18,142 nt of DNA from CAYLGT01 sp964383465 (lineage in GTDB: Bacteria; Patescibacteriota; Saccharimonadia; Saccharimonadales; Saccharimonadaceae), in assembly GCA_964383465.1 (NCBI GenBank), contig CAYLGT010000016.1, positions 1 to 18,142 of the forward strand. The letters are read 5' to 3'. Positions within the stretch are counted from its first letter, which is position 1; each line of letters opens with the position of its first letter. The translations under genes were made by a program, and so were the position numbers. Below the pieces are notes generated by a model that was not told the origin of the DNA, ran no database searches, and worked only from the letters and a program-made list of their open reading frames with translations. Below are positions 5,003 through 13,299 of the stretch, in pieces.

Positions 5003-5692
5003 GTGGCTAACGACATAGCCTATATACTTGCCTATATGAATGAAACTGACCACACCGCAGCGCAAATCATTTGGGACTACATGGTGCTCGGACGACCAAT
5101 CGGTGCGGTCGATTGGATCGTCGTGCTTGGCAGTCGGGATGACCGCGTTGCAACGTATGCGGCTGACGTAGCGGGCAGGCTCAATCACGTTGGCTTGATC
5201 GTTACAGGCGGACAAGCCCACCACAATGATCTATTGGCAACCAGCTGGCAGGAGCCGACGGAAGCAGAGCATTTTGAGCGGGTGATGCGGGAAGCAGGGT
5301 GCCAGGAAGCGTTACTTCTGGAAAAAAGAGCTACAAATACAGGTGAAAACGCACTTTTTAGCTATAGATTGCTTGAAAAACAGGGAGCAACCCCTGTTAA
5401 GAGTCTTTTGATCGTCACTAAGCCCTATATGGAGCGTCGCGCGCTGGCAACATTTGAAGCGCAGTGGCCTGATCCGTCAACACGTCTGAGTGTGACATCG
5501 CCGCAACTGCGTTTTGATGAGTATATAAATGACGAGCAGCCACTGCATGACGTGGTGAATATCATGGTGGGTGATTTGCAGCGCATCATCGATTATCCAG
5601 CTCGCGGATTTCAAAGTCCCCAGTATGTACCGGAACACGTTCTAGTCGCCGCCGAGCAGCTGAAACAGGCAGGTTACACTGCACACTTGTAG
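5003..5692 (+). CDS. YdcF-like DUF218 domain protein
   Basis: A DUF218/YdcF family member of 229 residues without signal peptide or membrane segment, so cytoplasmic. Some family members act in envelope metabolism, and E. coli YdcF binds S-adenosylmethionine, but no general reaction is established. Visible family blocks are DWIVVLGS (37-44), LIVTGG (65-70), TEAEHF (86-91), RATNTGENA (109-117) and TKPYMERRALATF (139-151). They line up in order with E. coli YdcF. GTG at 5003 is the first codon after an in-frame stop, and homology to YdcF (DIAYILAYMNE) extends upstream of the ATG at 5036, so I prefer GTG. No convincing ribosome-binding site or + strand -35 is seen. Confidence 0.85.
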   Translation: MANDIAYILAYMNETDHTAAQIIWDYMVLGRPIGAVDWIVVLGSRDDRVATYAADVAGRLNHVGLIVTGGQAHHNDLLATSWQEPTEAEHFERVMREAGCQEALLLEKRATNTGENALFSYRLLEKQGATPVKSLLIVTKPYMERRALATFEAQWPDPSTRLSVTSPQLRFDEYINDEQPLHDVVNIMVGDLQRIIDYPARGFQSPQYVPEHVLVAAEQLKQAGYTAHL

Positions 5693-5800
5693 TACAAGCT
5701 ACAATATATATTTTTTGCTACAAAGAAGCTGCTCAAAATGCACAACAGGGAAGAATATGTGTACGATGTGTATATCACTACATATTTTTGCATAAGCATG

Positions 5801-5829
5801 TTGACATAAACGCGATGCTTTGCTATAAA
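5801..5829 (+). promoter_or_regulatory. Near-consensus sigma-70-type promoter
   Basis: TTGACA (5801-5806), a 17-nt spacer, and TATAAA (5824-5829) preceded by TGC (extended -10). Predicted start is near 5836. It is among the best promoters in the window, yet the next convincing gene begins about 450 nt downstream. Confidence 0.75.
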
Positions 5830-5835
5830 GAGAGT

Positions 5836-6170
5836 AAGCTTTTTGCACGAAAACAAAAACGTTACGAAACCTTTCAAAACAAACAGTTCAAACAAAAAGC
5901 TTTGCACCTTCCATACCGACCAATCCAGCCCCTCTGCGGTTGTTGATAGGTCTCTGACGCATCTACCGTTTGGTAGTGACCTGGCGACACTAAAACAAAA
6001 ATTTGCTTTTGCGCCGCCACCACACTACCAAACAACGTGTCGAGCTCATATGAATCGACTTAGGACAAGTGTTTTAAGCATTCAGCTCCACGACAGTAGA
6101 TAAGCTCGACTCTCCTTTATCGGAGTAGTAGAGCGGTCAGTCGCCTGTGGCGACAGATCGGTTTTCATTG
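5836..6170 (+). ncRNA. Candidate structured non-coding RNA or long 5' leader
   Basis: This is the transcript expected from the 5801 promoter. It starts with one arm of a 10-bp inverted repeat (5836-5845 with 5893-5902), enclosing about 47 nt that are A/C-rich and G-poor. Further on, GGTAG at 5972-5976 can pair locally with CTACC (5963-5967) inside an AGGTC/GACCT stem (5948-5952 with 5978-5982). Alternatively, it can be part of an 11-bp helix of 5968-5978 with 6023-6033; these are mutually exclusive. A terminator-like hairpin lies at 6134-6160. The 86-codon TTG-initiated frame here has no ribosome-binding site and an unconvincing composition, so I do not call a protein. It may be a stand-alone RNA or a switch-like leader of the 6284 gene. 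No known family is recognised. Confidence 0.4.
6134..6169 (+). terminator. Weak terminator-like hairpin
   Basis: CGGTC-A-GTCGCC pairs with GGCGAC-A-GATCG around a TGT loop, with one A-A mismatch and one G-U pair. A short GTTTTCATT tract follows. It is possible as the end of the 5836 RNA, but the U-tract is poor. Confidence 0.35.
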
Positions 6171-6283
6171 GCACGCGCCCTAATAGTTTTATTACAGCGG
6201 CGGATGTCGCCCTTGATTACATAACGGTTTGTCGCTCAGGCTTTTTAACTTTGTTTAGTGATGTTACTTGAGGTACCATAAGA

Positions 6284-6688
6284 ATGATGAGTCTGAAATT
6301 AAAACTCCTTACCTATTTTTCGCCACTGTGGTTTGGCCTGCTTCTTTTGTTTTTACTCGATACGCTTAACCCATTGACGAGTGGCCCGGGGGGCGTACTG
6401 GCGGTATTTGTGACGATCTATCTCTTTACAGCAAGCATCTTATTTATCGTTCTCCATGTTGGCGTAGCGCTGTTTAGCAAGTTATTGCTGAAACGTAAAA
6501 AAACAGTGACGGCACGTAGCTATCGTATCGGCATGAAGCGAGCCTACTATATCGCGAGTGTCGTGGCGTTTGGGCCAGTGCTACTCTTGGCGCTTAATTC
6601 TGTGCGACAACTAAGAATCATCGATGTTTTACTCGTAGCGTTGTTTTTACTTCTTGCTATCTTCTACTTCTCAAAACGTGACTTATAA
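6284..6688 (+). CDS. Small integral membrane protein, function unknown
   Basis: 134 residues, strongly hydrophobic, with about four membrane segments (roughly 12-27, 37-65, 88-106, 112-128). A basic loop (KLLLKRKKTVTARSYRIGMKR, about 67-86) lies between segments 2 and 3. The positive charge puts that loop in the cytoplasm by the positive-inside rule. No catalytic motif or named family is recognised. ATG at 6284 has GAGG at 6270-6273 with a 10-nt spacer; the adjacent ATG at 6287 is less likely. It stands alone between the candidate RNA at 5836 and the 6743 gene, which has its own -10. Confidence 0.75.
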   Translation: MMSLKLKLLTYFSPLWFGLLLLFLLDTLNPLTSGPGGVLAVFVTIYLFTASILFIVLHVGVALFSKLLLKRKKTVTARSYRIGMKRAYYIASVVAFGPVLLLALNSVRQLRIIDVLLVALFLLLAIFYFSKRDL

Positions 6689-6725
6689 GTAGGCTGACAA
6701 TACCTCGCACGAGCGCGACGCGTAT

Positions 6726-6733
6726 GCTATACT
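6726..6733 (+). promoter_or_regulatory. Extended -10 promoter for the 6743-10237 unit
   Basis: TGCTATACT has a TGn extension and TATACT at 6728-6733, with no good -35. It ends 9 nt before the ATG at 6743, which has no Shine-Dalgarno sequence, so the transcript would have a leader of only a few bases. Confidence 0.45.
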
Positions 6734-6742
6734 TTACCCCAT

Positions 6743-7195
6743 ATGGAGCCACAGTTACCGACGCCTCACGGTTCGCCTGAATCCCGCGGTCCGGCTCACT
6801 TCTCAGGGGGTGAGGTTTTTTCTGGTGAGACTACCCCTGAGTCGTCTAAACCATCACCTGAAGCCGAGCAGTCCCAGGAGTCTCGAGAACAGCATCAGAG
6901 TGGTCCTCAAGGTGACCCTGCAGCGGCTGCGCCGGCGCTTCCGGCACTCCCTCAAATACCTCAGGCTCCGGTGGTCTCTACAGACGACCAGACGGTAATC
7001 GATACAACCAATCCCTCAACGGCTGCCGATGAAGATCTTATAGAGAAAGAGTGGGTGGAAAAAGCTAAAAAAGTCGTCGCCGAGACGAAGCACGACCCCT
7101 ATATGCAAGAGCAGGCGGTCAGTAAACTTCAGGCTGATTACATAAAGAAACGATACGGCAAGACAGTTAATCTACCCAGTGATGAACAGGGGTAA
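6743..7195 (+). CDS. Hypothetical protein, disordered N-terminus with helical C-terminal domain
   Basis: 150 residues. Residues 1-95 are rich in Pro, Ser, Glu and Gln and look disordered. Residues 98-145 (EDLIEKEWVEKAKKVVAETK..., KLQADYIKKRYGKT) form a charged helical domain that I recall as recurrent in Candidate Phyla Radiation genomes, though I cannot name it. No signal peptide or membrane segment is present. Its stop codon follows the AGGGG ribosome-binding site of the VirD4-like ATPase gene, with only 3 nt between the genes, so the two are co-transcribed and probably coupled. The context suggests an accessory or adaptor of the ATPase; that is inference. Confidence 0.75.
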   Translation: MEPQLPTPHGSPESRGPAHFSGGEVFSGETTPESSKPSPEAEQSQESREQHQSGPQGDPAAAAPALPALPQIPQAPVVSTDDQTVIDTTNPSTAADEDLIEKEWVEKAKKVVAETKHDPYMQEQAVSKLQADYIKKRYGKTVNLPSDEQG

Positions 7196-7198
7196 TCC

Positions 7199-10100
7199 AT
7201 GCTAGACGTCATACTTGTGGTGGTGTTGGTTGCGGGTATCGCTTCGGCGATAGTCGGCTTTTTCTACTGGCAATACCGTAAGGTTCTGCGTGAGGCCAAA
7301 AACTACGAGCGTGGTCTAAAAATGGTGCCGCTGCTCATACATATTCCGCCAGCGAGTGATGATATCGAAGCAGGGGGTCGTGATGAGCGTGACATTACTG
7401 AGGAGATGATTTCTCAGGCTCAGGTTATGTACAACATTATCGCCAGTACGTCGACGAAAGGATTCAAAAGCAAGCTGTATGGCCAGCGACACCTTTCGTT
7501 TGAGATTGTGAGCAGTCGAGGACTCATACATTACTATGTCGTGGTGCCAATGGCGCTCGTGGATGTTGTCCAGCAGGCTGTTGCGGCGGCGTATCCCGCA
7601 GCACGTCTCGAGGAAGTTGAAGAACATAACATCTTTAACAAAGTCGGCAAAATTAGCGCCACGATCGGGGGTGAGCTCACCCTAAAAACACAGTATGCTT
7701 ACCCAATAGCCACGTTTCAAGAGTCGAAGCGTGATGCCATGAGGGCGATTTTGAACGCTCTTGCAGTGGCTGGCAAAGAAGATGGCATCGCGATACAGCT
7801 TCTACTCCGACCGGCTCCAGAGGGCTGGACTAAGAATGTTGTTTCGGTCGCAAATAAAATTCGAAAAGATAAAGGAGTAAAGCGTGGTCTTGGCGGAAGT
7901 GCGCTCGCACCGAAGGACCTACTGGAGGCGCTTTGGAAGGCTCCTGAACAAAAAGATGTAAAGCCAGAAGACAAGCAACTTTCGACTCTGGAACAGGCAA
8001 CAGTAGAGGCGCTTGAAGACAAAACCCGATACCCGGGCTACGAGGTTCTAGTTCGCGTGATTGCTTCCTCAAATACCGCAGCGAGGTCTCAGGTACTACT
8101 TAAGAACGTCGTGGCAGCTTTTGCGCTCTTTGATAGTCCTGGGAAAAACGGATTTAAGTTCAACCTAGCAAAAAATGTCGAGTCTTTTGTGACGTCGTTT
8201 ATCTTTCGATTCTTCCCACAGGAAGTACGTCAGAATATCCTAAACAGTGTAGAACTTGCAACGATTTTTCACTTGCCAGACCAGCGAAATATACCGACGT
8301 CACAATTACAACGGCAAGCCTCAAAACAGGTTGACGGACCACACCAACAGCTGACAGAGGGCTTCCTGATGGGCTACAACGTCTACCGTGGGGTAAAGAA
8401 AGAGATTCGTCTTAGTACCAACGACCGTCGTCGTCATACTTACATCATAGGTCAAACCGGAACGGGTAAGTCGAAGCTGCTTGAAAATCTAGCGCTTCAG
8501 GACATGCTGGATGGAAAAGGCTTTGCGTTTATTGACCCACATGGAGATTCTGCTGAAGCACTTCTCGGCATGGTGCCAAAAGAACGCGTCGAGGACGTGA
8601 TCTATTTCAACCCAGGTGATATGGCGAATCCGCTTGGCCTTAACCTCTTTGAGTTCGAGACACCTGATCAACGGGACTTCTTAGTACAGGAGGCAATTGC
8701 CATGTTGTATCGTCTCTACGACCCAGGGCATACGGGTATCATCGGTCCTCGCTATGAGCACTGGTTCCGTAACGCAGCACTTACGATCATGAGCGACCCA
8801 GGTGGTTCAAGCTTTATCGATATCCCGCAGGTGTTTAACGATGACGCCTTTGCAAAAGAGAAGATCAAGCACGTGACCGATCAGACAGTGCTAGACTTCT
8901 GGAACAAAGAGATGGCGCAGACTAGTGACTACCACAAGTCAGAGGTGCTTGGTTGGTTTGTGAGTAAGTTTGGCGCCTTTCTCAGTAACGAGATGATGCG
9001 AAATATCATCGGACAGACAAAGTCAGGTTTCAATTTGCGCGAGATCATGGACAACAAAAAGATCCTGCTGGTAAACCTAAGTAAGGGCAAGACTGGTGAG
9101 CTGAACTCTCAGCTGCTCGGTATGATCTTTGTCATGAAGTTTCAGGCCGCTGCTATGGGTCGAGCTGATGTTCCCGAAGATCAGCGAGAAGACTTCGCCC
9201 TCTATGTAGATGAGTTTCAAAACTTTGCGACCGATAGTTTCGAGTCGATACTTTCAGAGGCTAGGAAGTATCGTCTCAACCTCATCCTTGCTAACCAGTT
9301 CGTTTCACAGCTTACCGATAAAATTCGTGAAGCGATTATCGGTAACGTGGGCACTATCATCTCGGGTCGCATCGGTACTACTGACGCTGAGCTTATGGCA
9401 AAGAAGTTCGTGCCTGTATTTGACGCCGAGGATTTGACGAAGTTGCCAAACTACGAAGGTGTGGCGGTCATGCAGATCAGCGGGGTTCCTTCGGCGCCAT
9501 TTAGTATGATATTTCCTCCGATTCTCGGAAAACCAAACCCTTTGCTCTCGGACGCCCTTAAGAAGCTGTCTGCCGCAAAATACGGTCGGCCCAGACAGGA
9601 AGTCGAGAAAGAGATCTTTGCGCGACTGAGGGCAGGAGATGCGGCCAGAGAGGCAAAAAAGAAAGCCTTTGAAGAGCGTATGGCGAGTACACAAACTGTT
9701 GGGAGCGGATCGCCCCAGAGTACTTCGGGGGGTAGCTCATTTTTGGATGATTGGCTCGCAAAGCGTAAGCAGATGCAGCAACAAAAACCCGCAACGCCAC
9801 CTACGACGAAATCTACACCCGAGCACCCGGCTTCAGACACCCCATCTCCCTCAAAGTCACCGGCAGTAACTACCCAGACTCCTAGTCCAGTCGATGACAC
9901 GCCTTCGCCTCAAAAGACTAGTCCCGTCGTCACTGAAACTAAGCCTTCGTCATCTGGCCTATCGGATACAGCTCAGATACTAAAGGCATCGAAAGAACTA
10001 GGCAGTAATGATCTAGAGATAAAGACACAACCTACACCGAATAGTCGTGCTGTTCCAACTGCAGAAGAAGCGCAGGACCTTGAAGTAACGCTTCAGCAAA

Positions 10101-10237
10101 CACTAAAAGACGATGACTTAGCTCCAGCGGAGCCTGCTGAACTCAATGTGCAGGGCAGTGACGATGAGTCTGCCATGGAAGAGATTTTTATCGACCTTCG
10201 TGGCAAGCTGCACCACTCTTCGGATGACAAATCGTAG
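7199..10237 (+). CDS. VirD4/TraG-like membrane-anchored ATPase (type IV secretion coupling-protein type)
   Basis: 1012 residues. An N-terminal membrane segment (about 2-24) is followed by an unrecognised region to about 390. The RecA-like motor follows: Walker A GQTGTGKS at 418-425, with FAFIDPHGD shortly after, and Walker B ALYVDE at 667-672, followed by FQNFA. Then comes LILANQF, typical of VirD4/TraG coupling proteins and HerA-like pumps. Such proteins bring DNA or protein substrates to a secretion channel at the inner membrane. From about 835 the tail is low complexity (Pro, Thr, Ser, then acidic). ATG at 7199 has AGGGG at 7188-7192 with a 6-nt spacer. No relaxase, VirB4 or channel gene is in the window, so its role (conjugation, protein export or chromosome handling) is open. 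Confidence 0.88.
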   Translation: MLDVILVVVLVAGIASAIVGFFYWQYRKVLREAKNYERGLKMVPLLIHIPPASDDIEAGGRDERDITEEMISQAQVMYNIIASTSTKGFKSKLYGQRHLSFEIVSSRGLIHYYVVVPMALVDVVQQAVAAAYPAARLEEVEEHNIFNKVGKISATIGGELTLKTQYAYPIATFQESKRDAMRAILNALAVAGKEDGIAIQLLLRPAPEGWTKNVVSVANKIRKDKGVKRGLGGSALAPKDLLEALWKAPEQKDVKPEDKQLSTLEQATVEALEDKTRYPGYEVLVRVIASSNTAARSQVLLKNVVAAFALFDSPGKNGFKFNLAKNVESFVTSFIFRFFPQEVRQNILNSVELATIFHLPDQRNIPTSQLQRQASKQVDGPHQQLTEGFLMGYNVYRGVKKEIRLSTNDRRRHTYIIGQTGTGKSKLLENLALQDMLDGKGFAFIDPHGDSAEALLGMVPKERVEDVIYFNPGDMANPLGLNLFEFETPDQRDFLVQEAIAMLYRLYDPGHTGIIGPRYEHWFRNAALTIMSDPGGSSFIDIPQVFNDDAFAKEKIKHVTDQTVLDFWNKEMAQTSDYHKSEVLGWFVSKFGAFLSNEMMRNIIGQTKSGFNLREIMDNKKILLVNLSKGKTGELNSQLLGMIFVMKFQAAAMGRADVPEDQREDFALYVDEFQNFATDSFESILSEARKYRLNLILANQFVSQLTDKIREAIIGNVGTIISGRIGTTDAELMAKKFVPVFDAEDLTKLPNYEGVAVMQISGVPSAPFSMIFPPILGKPNPLLSDALKKLSAAKYGRPRQEVEKEIFARLRAGDAAREAKKKAFEERMASTQTVGSGSPQSTSGGSSFLDDWLAKRKQMQQQKPATPPTTKSTPEHPASDTPSPSKSPAVTTQTPSPVDDTPSPQKTSPVVTETKPSSSGLSDTAQILKASKELGSNDLEIKTQPTPNSRAVPTAEEAQDLEVTLQQTLKDDDLAPAEPAELNVQGSDDESAMEEIFIDLRGKLHHSSDDKS

Positions 10238-10273
10238 CCCTCAGTTGGCCCCATAAGTGAGTACTAGTGTGTC

Positions 10274-10837
10274 CTAGCGTTTACCGCGCATTAGCAGACG
10301 AGTGTAGTCGTAGATAATGCCAAGCGCCCAGCCAAGAGCGAAGGTGCCAATTGTTTCGAATCCAGAGAGGCGGTAGCCGTACTGTTTTGCGATGATAAAC
10401 ACCGTAAGTGTCAGAAAGGTTGCGGCGACACTTCCGGCTAGCACTGCGTTGGGTCGCGCGATCGTTGAGCCGATTGCTTCACTGGCTTTTTCTATGGTCG
10501 GGGTGTGAATGAACTTACTGAAAGCGCGAGATGGGCCGTTCATCTCGGACCGAATCTGAGCCATAGTATTTTCGTAGCTAGCGGCTCGTTGCTTTTTAGT
10601 AGCGTGAGTGAGCGTCGGTGCACCTGGCTCACCACCGCTTCGCTGTTCTTTACCAGCTTCTTTGGAAAAGGCTGCTTCCGTTTCTTTACGGGCAGAATCG
10701 AGTCGCTCGCCTGCATGCTCTTGTTTCTCGCCGCTTCTTTCGCGGCTTTTTTGTAGCTCCGCACTTCGTTCAGCAGCCGCGTTTTGGGCTTCGACAGAGC
10801 GTTCAGCGTTTGGTTTGATGATTTCTGGACTTGCCAT
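10274..10837 (-). CDS. Membrane protein with charged helical N-terminus, function unknown
   Basis: 187 residues from ATG 10837. Residues 1-80 are rich in Glu, Lys, Arg, Gln and Ala and likely form extended helix or coiled coil. Two membrane segments lie near the C-terminus (about 131-150 and 160-176) and the protein ends in a basic tail (RLLMRGKR). A GTG two codons upstream (10843) is possible, but AGGAG at 10843-10847 is spaced 5 nt from the ATG, so ATG is chosen. The upstream surface-protein gene ends with a TAA that overlaps this ribosome-binding site, so the pair is an operon. It converges on the VirD4-like gene with 36 bp between and no strong terminator. No family is recognised. Confidence 0.75.
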   Translation of the reverse strand: MASPEIIKPNAERSVEAQNAAAERSAELQKSRERSGEKQEHAGERLDSARKETEAAFSKEAGKEQRSGGEPGAPTLTHATKKQRAASYENTMAQIRSEMNGPSRAFSKFIHTPTIEKASEAIGSTIARPNAVLAGSVAATFLTLTVFIIAKQYGYRLSGFETIGTFALGWALGIIYDYTRLLMRGKR

Positions 10838-10846
10838 ACCCACTCC

Positions 10847-13156
10847 TTAGATCGTTCCCATGTTGAAGTCTTTGCGAATCAGGCGAACTTCTTTGCCGAG
10901 CTGTCGTGATCGAGTGTAGAAGAAGGTGACGATTGAGCCGACGACCCCAGCAAACAACATATTTTCACCCGGTCCGGTACTTGGCAGTTCTTCGATAGTC
11001 TGTTCGACGATTTTCGGTGCCGTGCAAGCAACATCGATCTTCACAGTGTTTCCAAAGGCGTTGAGCATGATGCAGTCGTATGAGCTTGGGTCACTCTGCC
11101 CACGTGCCATGGTTGGGATCGTGCTTTTGAGCGTCACTACAAAGCTGTATGATGCTTTTTCACCCGGCTTGAGGGCGACATCACCCCAGCTGAGGACATG
11201 ACTGTTGGCGTCAAACGTACCGCCGCCATTTTGAGTAAGGTCGGCATACTCGAGTACATCTGTGAGGTCTTCGGTGACGTTCTGTGTTGCGTTAACACTC
11301 CCTACATTTTCCAGGTAGATCGTATACTCTATGCGGTCACTAGCTTGAGCGGCCACACTTGTAGCGTCAACATTTTGCGTGAGGTTTTTGGCTGTTTTTG
11401 ACTGGGTAACGCTGATACATGATTGGTCGTTAGCGTCACACGGCTTCTTGCAGTCATCGAGGTTACGTGAGTATTTTGAACCATCGAAGTCAGTTTCTTT
11501 TATTGTGATGATGGTTTTGGAGGCGAGGTCACAGACCTGGATCATGGCGACCGGAGGGGTAACAGTGACTTTCGCTTCATCGCAGTCGTCAGTAGCGGTT
11601 GGGTTCGAAGGATTGACCTCAGAAGCGTTTACACAGGCACTGTTGTTGAGTTCGCCTGCTACGTAGGCGTCGACACGCGCAGTGAGCTTGAAGCTTTTTG
11701 ACTCACCGACTGCTAGCGAAGGGATAGTGTAAGACCATACGTTGCCAGAGATCGTACCAACCAATTTTCCAGTCAGGGTAACACCCGCTTGAGGTTTGTC
11801 GGTAACGAGTACGTTTTTCAGATCAACTTGTCCGGTGTTAGTGACCGTAATGTTATAGCTGAAATCTTGTCCAACGGGAACTTCTTTTAGCTTAACTCCG
11901 TCGACGTCTTTTTTGATTTCAACGGCTGGGGTAAGGGGAGCGGCGACCGAGACATTCAGTACACAGTCAGGAGAAGTTTTCTCGCCCGCCGATGTTTGGA
12001 CCTTGAGACGAACGGTGTACTTACCAGTTTCCGTAAGGCTCATGACACCTGACTTTGCTTGTTGAGCGCTGCTCGACACCTGCTTTTCGGCAACTTTTGT
12101 ACCCGCTGCGTTATGGACGATAAAGTCGTAACGACTTGCCGTTGCGCCATTTTCCAGCACCGATGTACCGGTAAACTCGAATTCTGTACGAGAAATACGC
12201 TGCCTGGTCAATGACTCACATCGTGCAGATGGCTGGGGCTTTACGCAACCGCCAGGTATGGTGACTGTGTCTTCGAACTGTACGGTCGACTCATGCCAGC
12301 CGGCGAGAGGTATCATGACACCCCAAACCTTCGTAGGCGTAGCTTTTGTCCTGTATTTCTCAGGTACTTTCACGGCAAATTTGTTGTCGCTGCTACTTGT
12401 TAGGATTGGGTCTGATTTCTCGCCTTTTCCAGGAGGACCTCCATAGTAAAGAAAGACTTTGATACGGGCGTTTTTATCACGTCCGTCTATGGCTTTCCCT
12501 TTGATCATTTCGCAGTTTGCGGAGATGAAGTTCGCGTGAACGTCAGGGTGAGGGGTTGTCTGAGTGATGAGGTTACCGCAGTCTTTGGCGATAGCAAACC
12601 AACCTCGTGTTTTTGAGTGGCCTACAAAGGCAGCGTAGGTTGAACCGTTTGCGATCGTGTAGGCAGTACTGTCATAGCGCCAGAGTGGTTTTGAGTAAAC
12701 GACAGATGTGCCGCCCTCTGGCTGGCGCGGAATAACATGTTTTACTTCACCTTGTGCGGCACTGAAGACATGACGGCGACCCCAGGTCTTCACAGAGCCT
12801 TCACCAGTTCCGAATTGTTTTGAGTTGATTGACTTATCGACTACATCTGCCAGCTCGGCACGAGTGATGCCGTTGTAGTCCATAATGTCTTTAAAGTCAG
12901 ATTTCGCATTATCATAGGCGCGTAATATGTCAGCCTTCGACTGGACGCCGCCACTAATAAAGTCGGAACCATTGGCCGCATTTGCTGACTCTGGCGGAGT
13001 AAAGACCGTCAGTGACTGTACGACGAGTGCCAGAGCAGTGAAGACTAGACCCAATCGACGAGTCAGCTCTTCTTTCTTGAGGCGCCGGGCATAAAAACCT
13101 AATTGACCGACAAGTGCCGGTGAAAACGCCAGATTTGATACCATCTTGCGAAACAT
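10847..13156 (-). CDS. Secreted DUF11-domain surface protein with LPXTG-like C-terminus
   Basis: 769 residues. A 34-residue basic N-region precedes a hydrophobic segment (35-52) and a likely signal-peptidase site after ESANA (60). The extracellular part contains a helical stretch (about 70-115), an unrecognised domain with cysteines, an Ig/PKD-like region (about 315-405), and two DUF11-type beta domains (about 410-532 and 590-690). The second kind of module is recognised by patterns like FSYNITVTNTG and IEYTIYLENVG. The C-terminus has LPSTG at 724-728, a membrane segment (733-748) and a basic tail, as in sortase substrates, though the tail is longer than usual. About 13 cysteines suggest disulphides. 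ATG 13156 has only a weak GAG upstream. Probably an adhesin-like or stalk protein; the function is inferred. Confidence 0.82.
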   Translation of the reverse strand: MFRKMVSNLAFSPALVGQLGFYARRLKKEELTRRLGLVFTALALVVQSLTVFTPPESANAANGSDFISGGVQSKADILRAYDNAKSDFKDIMDYNGITRAELADVVDKSINSKQFGTGEGSVKTWGRRHVFSAAQGEVKHVIPRQPEGGTSVVYSKPLWRYDSTAYTIANGSTYAAFVGHSKTRGWFAIAKDCGNLITQTTPHPDVHANFISANCEMIKGKAIDGRDKNARIKVFLYYGGPPGKGEKSDPILTSSSDNKFAVKVPEKYRTKATPTKVWGVMIPLAGWHESTVQFEDTVTIPGGCVKPQPSARCESLTRQRISRTEFEFTGTSVLENGATASRYDFIVHNAAGTKVAEKQVSSSAQQAKSGVMSLTETGKYTVRLKVQTSAGEKTSPDCVLNVSVAAPLTPAVEIKKDVDGVKLKEVPVGQDFSYNITVTNTGQVDLKNVLVTDKPQAGVTLTGKLVGTISGNVWSYTIPSLAVGESKSFKLTARVDAYVAGELNNSACVNASEVNPSNPTATDDCDEAKVTVTPPVAMIQVCDLASKTIITIKETDFDGSKYSRNLDDCKKPCDANDQSCISVTQSKTAKNLTQNVDATSVAAQASDRIEYTIYLENVGSVNATQNVTEDLTDVLEYADLTQNGGGTFDANSHVLSWGDVALKPGEKASYSFVVTLKSTIPTMARGQSDPSSYDCIMLNAFGNTVKIDVACTAPKIVEQTIEELPSTGPGENMLFAGVVGSIVTFFYTRSRQLGKEVRLIRKDFNMGTI

Positions 13157-13237
13157 AGTCTCTTTTTGTTTGTTTTAACTCCTTACTCTAAACATTAGCA
13201 TAATAAATATGTTCAACACAAGTAGTTTTATGCATGG

Positions 13238-13266
13238 TTGCTTGAGTACTAATTGCCAGCTATAAT
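13238..13266 (+). promoter_or_regulatory. gyrB-gyrA promoter
   Basis: TTGCTT (13238-13243), a 17-nt spacer and consensus TATAAT (13261-13266). The start is expected near 13273, giving a leader of about 27 nt. It lies in the 143-bp divergent region shared with the surface-protein gene, for which I see no clear promoter. Confidence 0.75.
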
Positions 13267-13299
13267 AGAAGCATTGTAAATAGCAGTAAGTGAGGGGAA

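Noticed and set aside
5674..5907. 77-codon minus-strand ORF rich in Phe, Leu and Tyr
   Set aside because: It overlaps the end of the DUF218 gene and the 5801 promoter, has no ribosome-binding site, and its hydrophobicity reflects A/T-rich sequence.
5843..6103. 86-codon + strand ORF (TTG start) after the 5801 promoter
   Set aside because: No ribosome-binding site, a TTG start almost at the predicted transcription start, and an unconvincing amino-acid composition; inverted repeats explain the region better.
9451..9900. 149-codon minus-strand ORF and other frames inside the VirD4-like gene
   Set aside because: These are shadows of a long gene with clear Walker motifs and a biased third position; none has a ribosome-binding site or family resemblance.
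9700..10100. Low-complexity Pro/Thr/Ser stretch as a repeat array or CRISPR
   Set aside because: The DNA does not repeat in regular units; it is an in-frame disordered protein tail.
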